From contig JAHLJZ010000123.1 of NCBI GenBank assembly GCA_025602915.1, positions 1-57,310 of the forward strand: DNA of 57,310 nt. The letters are read 5' to 3'. Positions 56,169 through 57,310 of this stretch are shown here, piece after piece; positions within the stretch are counted from its first letter, which is position 1; every line of letters begins with the position of its first letter. The notes below the pieces were generated by a model, which saw only the letters and a program-made list of their open reading frames with translations, searched no databases and was not told where the DNA came from. Made by a program: the position numbers and the translations under genes. Origin of the DNA: Paraphysoderma sedebokerense. Its lineage: Eukaryota > Blastocladiomycota > Physodermatomycetes > Physodermatales > Physodermataceae.

Positions 56169-57310
56169 TCATCTAATACGACGTTCCTTCTCACTTTTCC
56201 AAATATTAATTGCATTATTTGGTTGGTACTGGGATTCATGAGGACCATTTACCGAAATAGAGACCAACGCATTCAGCAAGTCGAGTTTCATAGTACTGCG
56301 ATAGTCATTTTTGATTCTATTAAGAGCACTGAAGCCACGTTCTGCGTCCACGGAAGAAACAGGGATTAAGAGTAAAATTTGGGCCAATTTCGAGAGGTTG
56401 GGGTAACGATCCTGTGACACAACACTATGGTCATCTGTCGTCCAAACGGCTTCCCAAAACTTCTGCAAATTCAAAGACCGATAGTTACTGTTAACAGCAA
56501 CAAATAATTTTAACGAGCTCCACTCAAAGCGCGTTGAGTCTACATCGACAATCTTCTTTATTGTTTTTCCATCAATTTCTTTATCAACTCCGTAATGTTC
56601 TAGTAACGAATCTAATTCGTTCACTCCATATTGATGGAAATTAGGCGAATCAATATCTGGAAAGCGCTTGGGTACAAATATCGAAAACTGTGTAATAAAC
56701 GGTATATCGGCAAACCTTTCTTCAAGATTGCGGATGATGATTTGGCAATACTGGATGCAGTCGTTGATCAAGTCAGAGTCATCATTTGGTTTTCGATTGA
56801 GAGAGACGTCTCGAAAAGAGGACACATGCGGCGGAAGTGCGGTAGTCTGCTGCACTGATTTTCGGAATTCTTGTAAGGTAGGTGATAAAGGTGGATTGGG
56901 AACGAGATACCACTGCGTTATTTGTAGAGTAGCGACTCTATAGGATGACGAAATTGAGGTGATTTGAAATTCTGACACTCGTTTCTGGAAAGCTGTAGAT
57001 AATGATGCCAGCGATTGGAGTACGTCAACGAGGAAAGCGAGGAATCCCATGAAACGATAGTCCGTCAACTTATGGAAAAGGTATCTGGCTGTGTCAATGG
57101 AGTGAGGCGGTTTGGAAAATTCCTGTAATGAGTTCGCAACTGCGGGAAGAATACGCCAAACACGTTGAATAACACTGTTGAGACTCAACCAACGGGTCGA
57201 GACAGCTCGAATTAACGACAACGGATTTGAAGCTTGAGTTACAAATTCTTGCCAAAATTTAAGATTGACTTGGCGTGGCAGTGATCTGTTGTAGAAGTCA
57301 TACAACGACT
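56169..57310 (-). mobile_element. hAT-superfamily transposase, C-terminal part (runs off the window)
   Basis: An uninterrupted frame of at least 378 residues open to the right edge. Features: AVSTRWLSLNSVIQRVWRIL (the RW motif of the hAT catalytic fold), a long helical insertion, and the C-terminal dimerisation block NLSKLAQILLLIPVSSVDAE followed by RGFSALNRIKNDYRST. The latter matches the ZNF862/KIAA1586-like group of hAT proteins. The N-terminal BED or other zinc finger and the first catalytic residues would lie outside the window. The absence of stops suggests a young or domesticated copy. Terminal repeats and target duplication could not be seen on the left side. Confidence 0.85.

Overview
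The window is nuclear DNA of a fungus, probably an AT-rich, intron-rich early-diverging lineage; the phylum cannot be fixed from this sequence alone. The genes are typical fungal ones: Met2-type homoserine O-acetyltransferase, Hul4-type HECT ligase, Ubp15/USP7, an FHA-forkhead factor of Fkh1/2 type and a hybrid histidine kinase. They are split by many short GT-AG introns (mostly 50-100 nt) and include micro-exons of 3, 13 and 26 nt. Gene models were built by hand by joining exons so that the phase closes and family motifs run on across each junction.

Layout. Bases 1-13000 hold a casein-kinase-1-like gene (2585-5334), a seven-TM hybrid histidine kinase (6359-10347) and a broken, internally inverted copy of the CK1-like gene (11944-12990). 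The two CK1 copies share a perfect 361-bp promoter/5'UTR segment. Bases 14000-30000 are a compact housekeeping block: USP7/Ubp15 (19 exons), a DUF2039 zinc protein and IMP4 facing away from each other on a 196-bp promoter, a small four-TM protein, a 348-bp satellite, an FHA-forkhead factor and oligoribonuclease (REXO2) with a possible mitochondrial presequence. CACGTG E-boxes mark several of these promoters.

Bases 30026-45963 are a head-to-tail duplication of 7,969 bp that looks identical throughout. Each copy carries MET2 (-), a HUL4-like HECT ligase (+) and a 7TM protein gene (-). The first 7TM copy is cut by the junction and the second is whole. Directly next to it lies an older 2.7-kb tandem duplication (about 46870-52190). 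Each unit has a dead scrap of the HECT gene plus a 494-residue, signal-peptide-bearing protein of unknown function. This locus has therefore duplicated at least twice.

The right end holds a small bHLH factor whose basic region is of the CACGTG-binding type, and the C-terminal part of a hAT transposase gene that runs off the window.

The observations I find most interesting are: the exact 8-kb tandem duplication; the 361-bp perfect repeat in otherwise diverged DNA; the hairpin made of CK1 sequence, which could give small RNAs against its intact parent; the duplicated secreted-protein genes whose stop codons sit inside a consensus splice donor; and the possible bHLH/E-box circuit.
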